Below are positions 1 to 8,344 of a stretch of 64,000 nt of DNA, one piece after another (the first letter of the stretch is position 1; each line of letters opens with the position of its first letter). The position numbers were made by a program, and so were the translations under genes. The stretch comes from Halopseudomonas xinjiangensis. Lineage in GTDB: Bacteria; Pseudomonadota; Gammaproteobacteria; Pseudomonadales; Pseudomonadaceae. The stretch covers positions 1-64,000 of the forward strand of contig DRFO01000017.1 in NCBI GenBank assembly GCA_011050525.1, read 5' to 3'. The notes under the pieces are model-generated. The model did not search any database. It was not told the DNA's origin and saw only the letters and a list, made by a program, of their open reading frames with translations.

Positions 1-81
1 GCGGCAATTGGCACCTGGCTGGCGAGATAGCGCGATGGCTTCGCGCTTGAATTCGGGGCTGTATCTTCTGCGTTTGGACAT
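1..81 (-). CDS. IS3-family transposase OrfA, N-terminal fragment
   Basis: Twenty-seven codons from an ATG at 81 back to the window edge read MSKRRRYSPEFKREAIAL and continue. This is the typical start of the helix-turn-helix OrfA of IS3-family elements (HTH_Tnp_1), which binds the element ends and is joined to the OrfB integrase by frameshifting. An AAAGGAG ribosome binding site sits 6 nt upstream of the ATG. The gene continues beyond the window, so intactness cannot be judged. Confidence 0.8.
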   Translation of the reverse strand, partial: MSKRRRYSPEFKREAIALSRQPGANCR

Positions 82-140
82 GAACACTCCTTTGGCACAT
101 TGTGCCTCTTTTCAAAAGTGTCCGCAGTAACGGGGTAGAA
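1..140 (-). mobile_element. End of an IS3-family insertion sequence (rest lies outside the window)
   Basis: The first bases encode, on the minus strand, the N-terminus of an IS3-type OrfA preceded by a good ribosome binding site (AAAGGAG) and a short non-coding end. A perfect 6-bp palindrome, GGCACA-T-TGTGCC, lies at 94-106. The outer boundary is placed between about 126 and 145 because coding sequence of a thioesterase stops resembling its family there. I cannot identify the terminal inverted repeat or a target duplication because only one end is present. Confidence 0.7.
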
Positions 141-274
141 CCCGATCGCCACCTTATCGCTAGTTCGACCTGACCAGGCGATGCGTCGAGCACCTCCAGA
201 TTCAACCAGTTATTGAAAGCGGCAAGTGCAGATATCTCTTGCAGGCGTGTTATCAATTCATTTGAATCAGACAT
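141..274 (-). pseudogene. Hotdog-fold thioesterase truncated by the IS
   Basis: An ATG at 274 opens a frame starting MSDSNELITRLQEISALAAF and continuing through a segment ending VELAIRWRS. This is the usual N-terminal helix and first strand of a PaaI/YbgC-type acyl-CoA thioesterase of roughly 140 residues. Family resemblance stops at about codon 45, where the IS end begins. The reading frame stays open into the IS but makes no hotdog sequence, and the HAG/HGG active-site segment is missing. The gene lies just downstream of the intact thioesterase at 305-760, in the same direction, so the two were probably co-transcribed before the insertion. Confidence 0.65.
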
Positions 275-304
275 ATGGCCATTACCCCGTTGTGTCAATT
301 AGTT

Positions 305-760
305 TTAATCGAATGGGTTAGGAGCATCTGAGATGGAAGCTTGATCTTGTCGGCTCATTAATCTGAAGACGCCGCTTGCGCGGGCGCAGATTTCACCTTC
401 AGCCAGGATCAATGCGTTGGCGAAGCAAAGGGACCTGCCGAGCTTCAAGGGCTCCGCCCGGATCTCGATCCACTGGCCTATCTGTGCGGTACCTAAGAAG
501 TCCATTGTGAGACTAACGGTGAGAAGGCCGGCTGCAGTTTTTATTTGCTGTGCACAAGCCAAGCCCATGGCGTTGTCTGCCAGCGCGGATAAAAGCCCGC
601 CGTGCACGAATCCTCGGCTGTTGGCGTGGACAGTCGCCGCTCGAATGCCTAGCCGGAAGTCATCAGATGTAATCTTGAAGTAGATAGGCTCCCACGGTTC
701 AGTCAGCCCGCTATGGCGAGAGTGAAGAGCGTACCCATCAGGGATATCAGTTACGGTCAT
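305..760 (-). CDS. PaaI-family hotdog acyl-CoA thioesterase
   Basis: A 151-residue protein of PaaI/4HBT type, expected to hydrolyse acyl-CoA thioesters in the cytoplasm as a homotetramer. The hallmark is the segment VHGGLLSALADNAMGLA near residues 52-68, containing the HGG turn and the acidic residue of the active site on the central helix, followed by strands TVSLTMDFL and EIRAEPLKLGRSL. An AGGAG ribosome binding site precedes the ATG at 760. It lies downstream of the TetR gene and upstream of a truncated second thioesterase; with the acyl-CoA ligase at 1671-3335 this suggests turnover of fatty or aromatic acyl-CoA. The substrate cannot be predicted. Confidence 0.8.
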   Translation of the reverse strand: MTVTDIPDGYALHSRHSGLTEPWEPIYFKITSDDFRLGIRAATVHANSRGFVHGGLLSALADNAMGLACAQQIKTAAGLLTVSLTMDFLGTAQIGQWIEIRAEPLKLGRSLCFANALILAEGEICARASGVFRLMSRQDQASISDAPNPFD

Positions 761-797
761 GCCGCATCTCCTAATTATCTATTGAAAGTGTGGTTTT

Positions 798-829
798 ATA
801 ATATATAGACCAGTCGCTATAATTTGCAA
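798..829 (-). promoter_or_regulatory. Candidate promoter and TetR operator upstream of the thioesterase
   Basis: On the minus strand a -35 TTGCAA (824-829) and a -10 TATATT (800-805) are separated by 18 bp. Inside that spacer lies TATAGACCAGTCGCTATA (804-821), whose ends TATAG/CTATA form an inverted repeat. A repressor bound there would occlude RNA polymerase. The TAGACC-GTC core resembles, from memory, boxes of LmrA/YxaF-type TetR repressors, which is also the clade suggested for the adjacent regulator. Confidence 0.5.
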
Positions 830-906
830 GATTTGGGGCGATGGAATAAGAAAACAATCGACTTGCAAGGTTGGGTTTTATGTGCGGAAAAGCAAAGGCG
901 AGGGTG

Positions 907-1491
907 TCAGGAGGGGCGAGCGCGAGCTTCCATCAGTAAGGCAACTTCTTCGATGGATTCCTTTAACGGGATGGGGCTGGCCTCCACTCGTGCCTGAATT
1001 AACGCGCCTTCAATAACCGCAACGGCAAGGTTGGCCAGACGACGGGCATCGTCTTCGCTGGTTCCGTCCGCAACCAGCAGGGATTCGAACTCAGCTCGCC
1101 ACAATCCGAACGCTTCCTTGCCAGCACTGGATATCCGAATTGATTGTGGAACAGTCTCCAGAATAGTGGTGGCGATGGGGCAGCCGTCTTTGAAACTTGA
1201 TTGTTCCATCCATCCCGAAAGCAAAGCGCCAAACGCGCGCAGCACTTCCGCCGCACTCTGGTGGTTGGCTCGAAGAGCGCGAAGGGTTTGTGCTGTAATA
1301 CTTCCGGCAAAGTGCACCGCCTCTTCTCCCAACTGCTCCTTTCCGGCGGGGAAGTAATGATAAAGCGATCCCTTGGGGGCGCCGCTTTCAGCGAGTATGT
1401 CGTTGAGCCCAGTGCTGGCGTATCCTTTCTTTCGAAAAAGTTTAACGGCAGCCAGGATGATACTTTTTCGGTGTTTTGATGCGGCGGTCAT
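907..1491 (-). CDS. TetR/AcrR-family transcriptional regulator (LmrA/YxaF-like)
   Basis: A 194-residue repressor-type protein. The N-terminal helix-turn-helix (about residues 8-55) contains the signature GAPKGSLYHYFPAGKEQL. The C-terminal ligand domain contains KDGCPIATTILE, typical of the LmrA/YxaF branch. It lies upstream of, and codirectional with, the two thioesterase genes, and a dyad in their promoter (804-821) is the most likely target. The acyl-CoA ligase at 1671-3335 is also codirectional and ends 179 nt before this start, so a fatty acyl or aromatic ligand is plausible but not shown. Confidence 0.85.
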   Translation of the reverse strand: MTAASKHRKSIILAAVKLFRKKGYASTGLNDILAESGAPKGSLYHYFPAGKEQLGEEAVHFAGSITAQTLRALRANHQSAAEVLRAFGALLSGWMEQSSFKDGCPIATTILETVPQSIRISSAGKEAFGLWRAEFESLLVADGTSEDDARRLANLAVAVIEGALIQARVEASPIPLKESIEEVALLMEARARPS

Positions 1492-1620
1492 TGACGTTCC
1501 TGCAAAATGGTTTCTTCAATCGACAACATCCTACAAGTTTACGTCTTTGCGACTGCATGGACCATGAACGTCTGGAGAGCTCCTGCTGTTAAAATGTCCG
1601 GCCTGCCCTGTTTCAACTGG

Positions 1621-1657
1621 GAAAAACTGAGAGCCTGGGGCCATACAACCCCGGCTC
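1621..1657 (-). terminator. Rho-independent terminator of the acyl-CoA ligase gene
   Basis: On the minus strand GAGCCGGGG and CCCCAGGCTC pair around a short loop and are followed within a few bases by TTTTT. It sits 14 nt after the stop of the ligase gene and separates it from the tetR gene. Confidence 0.75.
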
Positions 1658-1670
1658 GCGGGCACTGTTA

Positions 1671-3335
1671 CTAAGGGGCGCTCTTTTTCCACTCATCTTC
1701 CTGTAGTAGGCGCCACATGATCTTGCCAGTGGGAGACTTGGGTATACTGTCGCCAAATTCAACTACGACTGGGCATTTATAGGCAGCCATATTGTCCTGG
1801 CACCAGGTAATAATGGTTTCAGCTGTAGTGTCTTCATGACCAGCCGCCAACACAACTACGGCTTTGACGGTTTCTCCCCGACGTGGGTGTGGCGTGGATA
1901 TAACACAGACTTCGCGTATCGCAGGATGGGCGTACATCAAGGACTCAACCTCTGCAGGCCAGACTTTGTAGCCAGAGGCGTTGATCATTCTTTTTACCCG
2001 GTCCACCAAGAAAAAGTAGCCGTCCTCGTCGTAGTATCCCAGGTCGCCGGAACGGAAAAAGCGGTGACCGTCGAGCTCAATAAAGGCTTCGCTGGTAGCT
2101 TCGGGGCGATTCCAATAGCCTTGAAAGATCTGCTCGCCACGCATGATTATTTCGCCCGTCACGCCAGGCTCCAACTCTTTCAATGTCTCGACATCGATAA
2201 CTCTTGAGTCAACGCCGATGATTGGGATACCCAGACATTGCGGCTTACAAGCCTGTGGTGGGTTGACGTGGGTCGGCGCAATTGTTTCCGATAGACCGTA
2301 GCCTTCCATATAGGTCAGGCCCGTCTTGGCTGCTAGCTTGGCGGCCACTGCAGCTGGCATTGCAGCGCCGCCGCCACCGATGCTGCGGAGGGAGCTGATG
2401 TCGTACTGATCGATATCCGGATCAGACAACATGTCGACTACCATCGTGGAAATGTTTCGCCAGGTATTGACCTTGCAGCGTTGAATCAGCTCTGCAGCTA
2501 CCTTTCGGTCCCAGCGGGTCATGACTACCAAGGTGCCGCCAACAAACAAGGTGCTGTTCATGCAGGACTGCATCCCTGTAACGTGAAACATTGGCACTGA
2601 TACTAGATGCACGATGTCATGTTGCGCGTTGGTCCAGACCGCGCCGTAGATGGTGGTGGCAAGAACACTATGGTGAGTATGTACACAGCCCTTGGGATTG
2701 CCGGTAGTTCCAGAGCTGTAAGGAATGACGCACAGATCGTCGGGTCCGGCTGTCAACGGCCCTGGACCATAGCCCGCCGCCAGCGCGGCCTGCCAGGTGG
2801 TAAGGCCTGGTCCGGAATGGCGTTCCAGCGGAGCTAGCACCGCTTCAGGCAAGGCAAGGTCGGTCGGTGTTTTCAGGTACTCCGAATAAGCCGTGACAAT
2901 CACTTCGCGCAAGTATCCCTGGCCGGTGTGTACGGCAATATGTTCGAGCAGTTCCTGTGTACAAAGCGCAACGGGCGCTTGGGTGTCTTCAATCAGATAC
3001 TTGATTTCCGCAGCGCGGTTCATCGGATTGACCGGTACTACCACGGCGTTGGCTCGTAGTATTGCGAAGTAACCAATGATGTATTGGGGGCTGTTCTGCA
3101 TATACAGCAGTACGCGGTCGCCGGCTTTTACCCCGGCGTTTTGCAGGTAGCCTGCAATCGCTTCTGCTTGTTGCTGCAACTCCTGATAGGTAATGGTAGT
3201 GCCGTAGTAATAGATGGCGGCATGTTGCGGATACCGGAGCGCGGAAACGGTGATGTTATGAAACAGGCTCGTTGCCGGAAGCTCCAGTTGCTTAGGGACC
3301 TGCTCGGGCCATACTTTGTAGTGACGGTCGAACAT
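1671..3335 (-). CDS. Long-chain acyl-CoA synthetase (AMP-forming)
   Basis: A 554-residue member of the ANL superfamily that activates a carboxylic acid with ATP and loads it on CoA. The P-loop motif YSSGTTGNPKG (around residue 210) and the segments GYGLSE, SGDLGYYDEDGYFFLVDR and KVWPAEVE are all present, as is the C-terminal catalytic lysine region SPTGKIMWRLL. Length is normal for medium- or long-chain acyl ligases. AGGGGAAG precedes the ATG at 3335. It is monocistronic, ended by the hairpin at 1621-1657, and divergent from leuA. The 268-bp divergent region contains no gene; I see no convincing promoter for the ligase in it. Confidence 0.88.
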   Translation of the reverse strand: MFDRHYKVWPEQVPKQLELPATSLFHNITVSALRYPQHAAIYYYGTTITYQELQQQAEAIAGYLQNAGVKAGDRVLLYMQNSPQYIIGYFAILRANAVVVPVNPMNRAAEIKYLIEDTQAPVALCTQELLEHIAVHTGQGYLREVIVTAYSEYLKTPTDLALPEAVLAPLERHSGPGLTTWQAALAAGYGPGPLTAGPDDLCVIPYSSGTTGNPKGCVHTHHSVLATTIYGAVWTNAQHDIVHLVSVPMFHVTGMQSCMNSTLFVGGTLVVMTRWDRKVAAELIQRCKVNTWRNISTMVVDMLSDPDIDQYDISSLRSIGGGGAAMPAAVAAKLAAKTGLTYMEGYGLSETIAPTHVNPPQACKPQCLGIPIIGVDSRVIDVETLKELEPGVTGEIIMRGEQIFQGYWNRPEATSEAFIELDGHRFFRSGDLGYYDEDGYFFLVDRVKRMINASGYKVWPAEVESLMYAHPAIREVCVISTPHPRRGETVKAVVVLAAGHEDTTAETIITWCQDNMAAYKCPVVVEFGDSIPKSPTGKIMWRLLQEDEWKKSAP

Positions 3336-3603
3336 CTGCGGACTTCCCCTGCTTTTGTTGTTGTATAGGCGTAATTGTGCAATCCATAGGCTTGGCGCAA
3401 TCCGTATGGCAGCAAGCTTAGACCCACTCGAATCTTCTGGGAACAGTCAGTCACTGTGGTGTTAGTCACTCATAAACAGACTCGTGGTTCTATAGCTCGG
3501 CCTGCGTCTGGACATCCGGACTGAACGAATGCGGTATACTTTGAAAAGCAGTCGAAGCCAGCAATCGCTGGGTAATCTGGTCTCGAAGAAAGAGGACGAT
3601 GCC

Positions 3604-5148
3604 GTGAGCCACAATCGCGTTTTGATTTTCGATACCACCCTGCGCGATGGGGAGCAAAGCCCTGGCGCTTCGATGACTAAAGACGAAAAACTTCGCATAG
3701 CCAAAGCGCTGGAAAAACTGCAGGTGGATATTATCGAAGCGGGCTTTGCCATCGCCAGCCCAGGTGACTTCGAGGCGGTCAAAGCCATAGCTGATGGTAT
3801 TCAGAACAGTATTGTATGTAGCCTTTCGCGCGCAGTGGACGCAGATATTGATCGTGCCGCTGAAGCACTGGCGAACGCCAACGCCGGGCGCATCCACACT
3901 TTCATTGCTACCAGCCCCATCCATATGCAACACAAGCTGCGTTTGCAGCCGGACCAGGTTATGGATCAGGCTGTTCGAGCCATCCGGCGCGCACGCAATC
4001 TCTGCGCGGATGTGGAGTTCTCCTGCGAAGATGCGGGACGCTCGGACATAGATTTTCTGTGCCGCATTATCGAAGCTGCCATCGATGCGGGGGCCAGTAC
4101 GATCAATATTCCGGACACGGTTGGGTACGCGATTCCCCACCAATTTGGCGAAATGATCCGCCTGGTCATTGAACGTGTCCCGAATGCAGACAAGGCAGTG
4201 TTTTCCGTTCATTGCCACAACGACCTCGGGCTCGCTGTGGCCAACTCGCTCGCCGCGGTGGCGGCTGGTGCGAGACAAGTCGAATGCACCATAAATGGAC
4301 TTGGGGAGCGAGCAGGAAACGCGGCGCTGGAGGAGATCGTGATGGCGATCAAGACCCGTCAGGACGTGTTGGGCGTGCACACAGGAATCCTCACAGAAAA
4401 CATTCTCGGTGCATCCAGACTTGTGTCCGGCATAACGGGATTTCCAGTGCAGCCAAATAAAGCGATTGTCGGCGCCAATGCCTTTGCCCATGAGTCCGGC
4501 ATCCATCAGGACGGAGTGCTGAAACATCGTGAAACTTATGAAATCATGAGTGCCCAGTCGGTTGGCTGGCACACCAACCGTTTATCCCTGGGTAAGCTGT
4601 CGGGGCGCAGCGCTTTTCGCAGCCGTCTTGATGAACTGGGAATCGAACTGCCAGGGGAGGCGGAGCTCAACCTCGCCTTTGCGCGCTTCAAAGAACTCGC
4701 CGACAAAAAACAGGAAATTTTTGACGAGGACCTTCAGGCGCTCGTTTCCGACACGCTTACGGATGTGATTGAGCACGTTAAACTGGTTTTTCTGGATGTT
4801 GCTTCTCGCACAGGCGAGACGCCAGAAGCCCGAATAGTTCTGAGTATCGACGGGGAAGAGCGGCAGGCGTCTGCACAAGGTTCGGGGCCAGTAGACGCGA
4901 CGTTTCGAGCGATAGAAAAGGTCAGTCCGTCAGACTCTACGCTGCAGCTATATTCGGTAAATGCCATTACCAAGGGGACCGACTCCCAGGGGGAGGTGAC
5001 AGTCCGTCTGGAGAAAGGCGGGCGTATTGTCAATGGGAACGGGGCTGACACTGATATCGTGGTGGCTTCGGCAAAGGCGTACATTAATGCATTGAATCTG
5101 ATGCAGACTGGCGCGTACCGAGCGCACCCGCAAGCGGTAGGCGTGTGA
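3604..5148 (+). CDS. leuA: 2-isopropylmalate synthase (LeuA type 1)
   Basis: The first committed enzyme of leucine synthesis, condensing acetyl-CoA with 2-oxoisovalerate. The TIM-barrel start [14 protein letters not shown], the metal site segment [15 protein letters not shown] and the [11 protein letters not shown] motif are present, followed by a LeuA_dimer allosteric domain over roughly the last 140 residues. I chose the GTG at 3604, which gives 514 residues and follows AGAGGA by 8 nt; an upstream ATG at 3529 would add 25 residues without family resemblance. A possible -10 TATACT lies at 3535-3540. No leucine-rich leader peptide is evident. From memory many Pseudomonas carry a different, longer LeuA (type 2), so a second copy may exist. 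The stop overlaps the next start (TGATG). Confidence 0.85.
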   Translation: MSHNRVLIFDTTLRDGEQSPGASMTKDEKLRIAKALEKLQVDIIEAGFAIASPGDFEAVKAIADGIQNSIVCSLSRAVDADIDRAAEALANANAGRIHTFIATSPIHMQHKLRLQPDQVMDQAVRAIRRARNLCADVEFSCEDAGRSDIDFLCRIIEAAIDAGASTINIPDTVGYAIPHQFGEMIRLVIERVPNADKAVFSVHCHNDLGLAVANSLAAVAAGARQVECTINGLGERAGNAALEEIVMAIKTRQDVLGVHTGILTENILGASRLVSGITGFPVQPNKAIVGANAFAHESGIHQDGVLKHRETYEIMSAQSVGWHTNRLSLGKLSGRSAFRSRLDELGIELPGEAELNLAFARFKELADKKQEIFDEDLQALVSDTLTDVIEHVKLVFLDVASRTGETPEARIVLSIDGEERQASAQGSGPVDATFRAIEKVSPSDSTLQLYSVNAITKGTDSQGEVTVRLEKGGRIVNGNGADTDIVVASAKAYINALNLMQTGAYRAHPQAVGV

Positions 5149-5942
5149 TGCGTGAAGATGTGCGATTAAGCTATCTGGCCGCTATCGGCGTAACCAGTTG
5201 GGTGCCCAGGTTTGATCTGGCCAATGCTGCTACACGATTGCCGCCGAAGCTCCCTGCCGGCCAGTTGCCGGTTGAGCAGGCGAGCCGGTCAGCGCAATCG
5301 CCTGTAGCAGAAGAGTTTGAAAAGGTAGCTCCGTCCGGGGACGCTGCTCAGTTGCGGGCAATGGTCGTCATCAAGTCTGATCTGACTGCCAAGCCGCCCA
5401 ACGTAAGCCCGCCGGCAAATGAATCGGCCGCTACTAAGAGTCTGCCTCGCTCCGACATTCCCGTTGGACCATTCTATATGCAGCTCTGGCTGGCAGGCCC
5501 CTGCGCTCTGCTGATCGAAATGACTGAATCTGGGATGCAGACTTCTTCCGCGGAGTACCGGTTGCTAGGCGATATCCTGCGAGCGGCAGAACTGCCGACT
5601 CCGCCGCGGTTATTTGCCGATTTTCAGTGGCCTTTGATCAAGAATAGGCAATTGAATCATGGTGCTTCGGCAGCCAATGAGGGGCTGCAGTCGTTTATGC
5701 AGGCGCGGCTGGAAGGCCAGAATGTAAAATCAATCGGTTGCTTCGGCGGCCTTGCCACGCTGTTGGTGGAGTCGGACCCGGAAGCTTACGAACGCCTTGC
5801 TGGCCGGGAGGTAACGTCAGAACAGCTTGCGCCGGCCTGGTTCGCTCCAGATATGGAAACCCTGATGGCCGAGGCTGGGGAAAAGGCTCGGCTTTGGCAC
5901 TTGTTAAGGCGGGTACGATCCCGTTGGACTGAAAGTGAATGA
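5148..5942 (+). CDS. DNA polymerase III psi-subunit-like protein (HolD-like)
   Basis: A 264-residue protein lying directly upstream of rimI. This is the position of holD in enterobacteria and of the divergent psi subunit described in Pseudomonas aeruginosa (PA4679, next to rimI PA4678). The N-terminus, with YLAAIGVTSWVPR, resembles the short HolD N-terminal peptide that contacts the clamp loader. Residues about 25-105 form a Pro/Ala/Ser-rich low-complexity linker. The C-terminal 150 residues (FYMQLWLAGPCALLIEM onward) look folded and would bind the chi subunit. Identification depends mainly on context, because the family is highly divergent. It overlaps leuA (TGATG) and rimI (ATGA), so all three are translationally coupled. 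Confidence 0.65.
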   Translation: MREDVRLSYLAAIGVTSWVPRFDLANAATRLPPKLPAGQLPVEQASRSAQSPVAEEFEKVAPSGDAAQLRAMVVIKSDLTAKPPNVSPPANESAATKSLPRSDIPVGPFYMQLWLAGPCALLIEMTESGMQTSSAEYRLLGDILRAAELPTPPRLFADFQWPLIKNRQLNHGASAANEGLQSFMQARLEGQNVKSIGCFGGLATLLVESDPEAYERLAGREVTSEQLAPAWFAPDMETLMAEAGEKARLWHLLRRVRSRWTESE

Positions 5943-6391
5943 ATGAACTGAGTTTTCGCCCTATGCTGGAGGGCGACGTTGACGCGGTGTTGAAGATTGA
6001 GTTTTCTGCGTTCAGTCATCCCTGGACCAAAGGTATCTTTCTGGATTGCGTGCGCTCTGGCTACGAATGCTGGGTGCTCTTTCGAGGAGCGCAACAGGTG
6101 GGTCATGGGGTGCTATCTGCGGCAGGAGACGAGTCGCATTTGCTTAACCTTACGATCAAACCGGAGAACCAGCACCAGGGGCTGGGTTTGAAGATGCTGG
6201 AGCATCTCATGGCAAGAGCCAAGAGCCTGCACGCTGAAACAGCTTTTCTGGAGGTAAGGGCCTCCAACGGTCCAGCCACCCGTCTCTATGAACGCTTCGG
6301 TTTTAACGAGATCGGCCGTCGCCGGAATTATTACCCGGCGGTAGGCGGCAGGGAAGATGCGTTGATAATGGCCTATTCCCTTCTGGATTGA
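5939..6391 (+). CDS. rimI: Ribosomal protein S18-alanine N-acetyltransferase
   Basis: A 150-residue GNAT enzyme that transfers acetyl from acetyl-CoA to the N-terminal alanine of ribosomal protein S18. The acetyl-CoA loop NQHQGLGLKMLEHL (Q/R-x-x-G-x-G/A) and the C-terminal motif FLEVRASNGPATRLYERFGF followed by RRNYYP are classical for RimI. It overlaps the psi-like gene by 4 nt and is the last gene of that operon before a 63-nt gap. Confidence 0.92.
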   Translation: MNELSFRPMLEGDVDAVLKIEFSAFSHPWTKGIFLDCVRSGYECWVLFRGAQQVGHGVLSAAGDESHLLNLTIKPENQHQGLGLKMLEHLMARAKSLHAETAFLEVRASNGPATRLYERFGFNEIGRRRNYYPAVGGREDALIMAYSLLD

Positions 6392-6454
6392 GTTGACGCC
6401 TGAGGTGGGTATGACGCCCCACGCACAACATAACAGTCTGGAGCTGATACGAGC

Positions 6455-7090
6455 ATGTCCGATTTAAAGCAGTTATTCGCCAATAATCGTGAATGGGCCG
6501 AAGCCATAAAGCTTGAAGATCCGGATTTTTTCACCAAGCTGGATGGGCAGCAGGCTCCGCAATACTTATGGATTGGTTGTGCTGACTCCCGGGTTCCGGC
6601 CGACGAGATCGTGGGCCTGTTGCCGGGTGAGCTTTTTGTCCACAGGAACGTTGCCAATGTGGTTCTGCACACCGACCTGAACTGTTTGTCAGTCATGCAA
6701 TTTGCGGTGGATGTGTTGAAGGTCAAGCATATTATCGTGACCGGGCATCATGGTTGCGGTGGGGTGAAGGCGGCTATGAGTAACCAGCAACTGGGCCTCA
6801 GCGACGGCTGGCTGCACTCTATTCGCGATCTATATTACCAACAGCGAGAACGGCTCCGACTAATCGAAGATGACGAAGTGCGGCTGGACAGAATGTGCGA
6901 AATGAACGTTATGCGTCAGGTCGCCAACGTAAGCCATACCAGTATTGTGCAAAACGCCTGGCACAGGGGGCAGCCACTGTCCGTTCACGGCTTCATCTAT
7001 GGTATCAAGGACGGACATCTGAAGGATCTGGATGTGACCGTCACCGGACCTGAGCAGATACCGGAGCAGTACAGGCTCGGGCCGCCTTGA
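6455..7090 (+). CDS. can: Beta-class carbonic anhydrase
   Basis: A 211-residue zinc enzyme interconverting CO2 and bicarbonate in the cytoplasm. The zinc ligands and catalytic dyad lie in CADSRVPADEI (Cys, Asp, Arg), and in HHGCGG (His, Cys), with HRNVANVV between them. Length and motifs fit E. coli Can. The gene keeps the place of PA4676 relative to rimI in P. aeruginosa. Its stop codon overlaps a TTG that probably starts the next gene. Confidence 0.93.
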   Translation: MSDLKQLFANNREWAEAIKLEDPDFFTKLDGQQAPQYLWIGCADSRVPADEIVGLLPGELFVHRNVANVVLHTDLNCLSVMQFAVDVLKVKHIIVTGHHGCGGVKAAMSNQQLGLSDGWLHSIRDLYYQQRERLRLIEDDEVRLDRMCEMNVMRQVANVSHTSIVQNAWHRGQPLSVHGFIYGIKDGHLKDLDVTVTGPEQIPEQYRLGPP

Positions 7091-7983
7091 GCCAGCAAAC
7101 ACGCTACTGGGCGATGGCCGGCCTGGTGGTTTGTACTCTGGGCTGGGCTGGAAATGCGCTGATTGCCAGAGCGAGTGCTGGCGTTTTGCCGCCAATCGGC
7201 CTGTCCTTCTGGCGCTGGACTACAGCGCTGCTTCTTATCCTGCCATTTACAGCCAAAGGAATTTGGACCCACCGCAATGTGCTGCAAGCACACTGGAAAC
7301 AGTTGGTAGTGTTGGCAGGCTTGAGCATCACCTCATACAACACCCTGCTTTATCTTGCGGCTCAAAGCACGACGGCCATCAATATTACCCTCGTCAACAC
7401 CGGGCTACCGGTTGCAGCGTTCATCTGGTCCCTGTTGCTGTTGCATCAATGGCCAACACGGGCGAGCCTGTTTGGGGCGTTGCTTTCTTTTGTCGGTCTG
7501 ATAATAATTCTCAGCGCTGGCCAGCCTGAGCGGTTGAAGGCTTTGGAGTTCAACAACGGTGACTTGGTTATGGTGGTGGCCGTATTGACCTGGGGACTCT
7601 ACTCGGTGCTGCTTCGCTTGTGGCCATTGCCGGTGCCTGGGCTGATACTACTAGCTGCCATGCTGATCTGCGGAGTGCCGCTCCTGTTGCCGCTGTACTT
7701 GTGGGAATACAGCATTACCGGTCCCATACTCATCTCCAAGCAGACTGTTGGAGCCGTCGCCTATACGGCGGTAATAGCCTCGCTGGTGTCTTATCTTGCC
7801 TGGAACAATGGCGTGAAAGTGCTGGGACCCGCTACGGCCTCCTTATTCAGCTATCTCATGCCGGTATTCGCCGCCTTGCTGGGAGTGCTGCTCCTCGACG
7901 AGCGTCTACAATGGTTCCATCTTTTGGGCGGAGCGCTGACTTTTCTGGGGTTAATGTTGGCTACTCGTAGCGGCAGGGAATGA
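7087..7983 (+). CDS. DMT/EamA-family drug-metabolite transporter
   Basis: A 298-residue inner-membrane protein with about ten hydrophobic segments in two EamA repeats, the second ending PVFAALLGVLLLDERLQW, a typical EamA signature. It is probably an exporter of amino acids or other metabolites; the substrate cannot be read from sequence. The start is uncertain: TTG at 7087 overlaps the carbonic anhydrase stop (TTGA) and suggests coupling, while an ATG at 7114 would remove 9 residues but has no clear ribosome binding site. Confidence 0.82.
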   Translation: MSQQTRYWAMAGLVVCTLGWAGNALIARASAGVLPPIGLSFWRWTTALLLILPFTAKGIWTHRNVLQAHWKQLVVLAGLSITSYNTLLYLAAQSTTAINITLVNTGLPVAAFIWSLLLLHQWPTRASLFGALLSFVGLIIILSAGQPERLKALEFNNGDLVMVVAVLTWGLYSVLLRLWPLPVPGLILLAAMLICGVPLLLPLYLWEYSITGPILISKQTVGAVAYTAVIASLVSYLAWNNGVKVLGPATASLFSYLMPVFAALLGVLLLDERLQWFHLLGGALTFLGLMLATRSGRE

Positions 7984-8138
7984 TCAGCCTGTTATACCGG
8001 CAGCGCGGCCCCACCACGCGAACGATTGAGGCGGAGCGTGCTGTCATGGCTTCATCCTTGTAGTCATAAACCACGCGTTATTCTGTGGTTTAGGGCCGGT
8101 TGCCAGTAAACGCGGTAAACAATGGAGGACAATAGACA

Positions 8139-8172
8139 ATAAAAAAGGGCCTAGCCGAAGCTAAGCCCTTGA
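8139..8172 (-). terminator. Terminator of tRNA-Met
   Basis: On the minus strand AAGGGCTTAGC, a TTCG loop and GCTAGGCCCTT form a strong stem followed by TTTTTATT. It begins about 7 nt after the tRNA CCA end. The rest of the 7984-8138 gap holds nothing I recognise. Confidence 0.9.
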
Positions 8173-8178
8173 AAAGGT

Positions 8179-8255
8179 TGGTGGCTACACCTGGACTTGA
8201 ACCAGGGACCCCAGCATTATGAATGCTGTGCTCTAACCAACTGAGCTATGTAGCC
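8179..8255 (-). tRNA. tRNA-Met (CAT), elongator type
   Basis: A 77-nt cloverleaf including an encoded CCA. The acceptor strands GGCTACA and TGTAGCC pair with an A discriminator. The anticodon loop TTCATAA (plus 8217-8223) sits on a CAGCA/TGCTG stem, giving anticodon CAT. A paired first base and TAGCTCAGTTGG in the D arm fit elongator Met rather than initiator tRNA. Confidence 0.96.
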
Positions 8256-8269
8256 ATCCGAGGCTGCGC

Positions 8270-8298
8270 ATTATTCATGGGAGAGCAGGCAAAGTCAA
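8270..8298 (-). promoter_or_regulatory. Promoter of tRNA-Met
   Basis: On the minus strand TTGACT (8293-8298) and AATAAT (8270-8275) are separated by exactly 17 bp. Predicted transcription starts about 8 nt before the mature tRNA 5' end. The -35 element overlaps the end of the gap after the mscS-type gene. Confidence 0.7.
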
Positions 8299-8344
8299 GC
8301 GCTTAGAGAGATTTTTTCCTCTGACATTTCAATCGGTTAACCGC

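Noticed and set aside
3369-3603. Leucine attenuator or leader peptide upstream of leuA
   Set aside because: No short frame with a run of Leu codons and no alternative terminator hairpins are visible.
3490-4572. 360-codon minus-strand open frame opposite leuA
   Set aside because: It is a shadow of the LeuA coding sequence with no domain or ribosome binding site.
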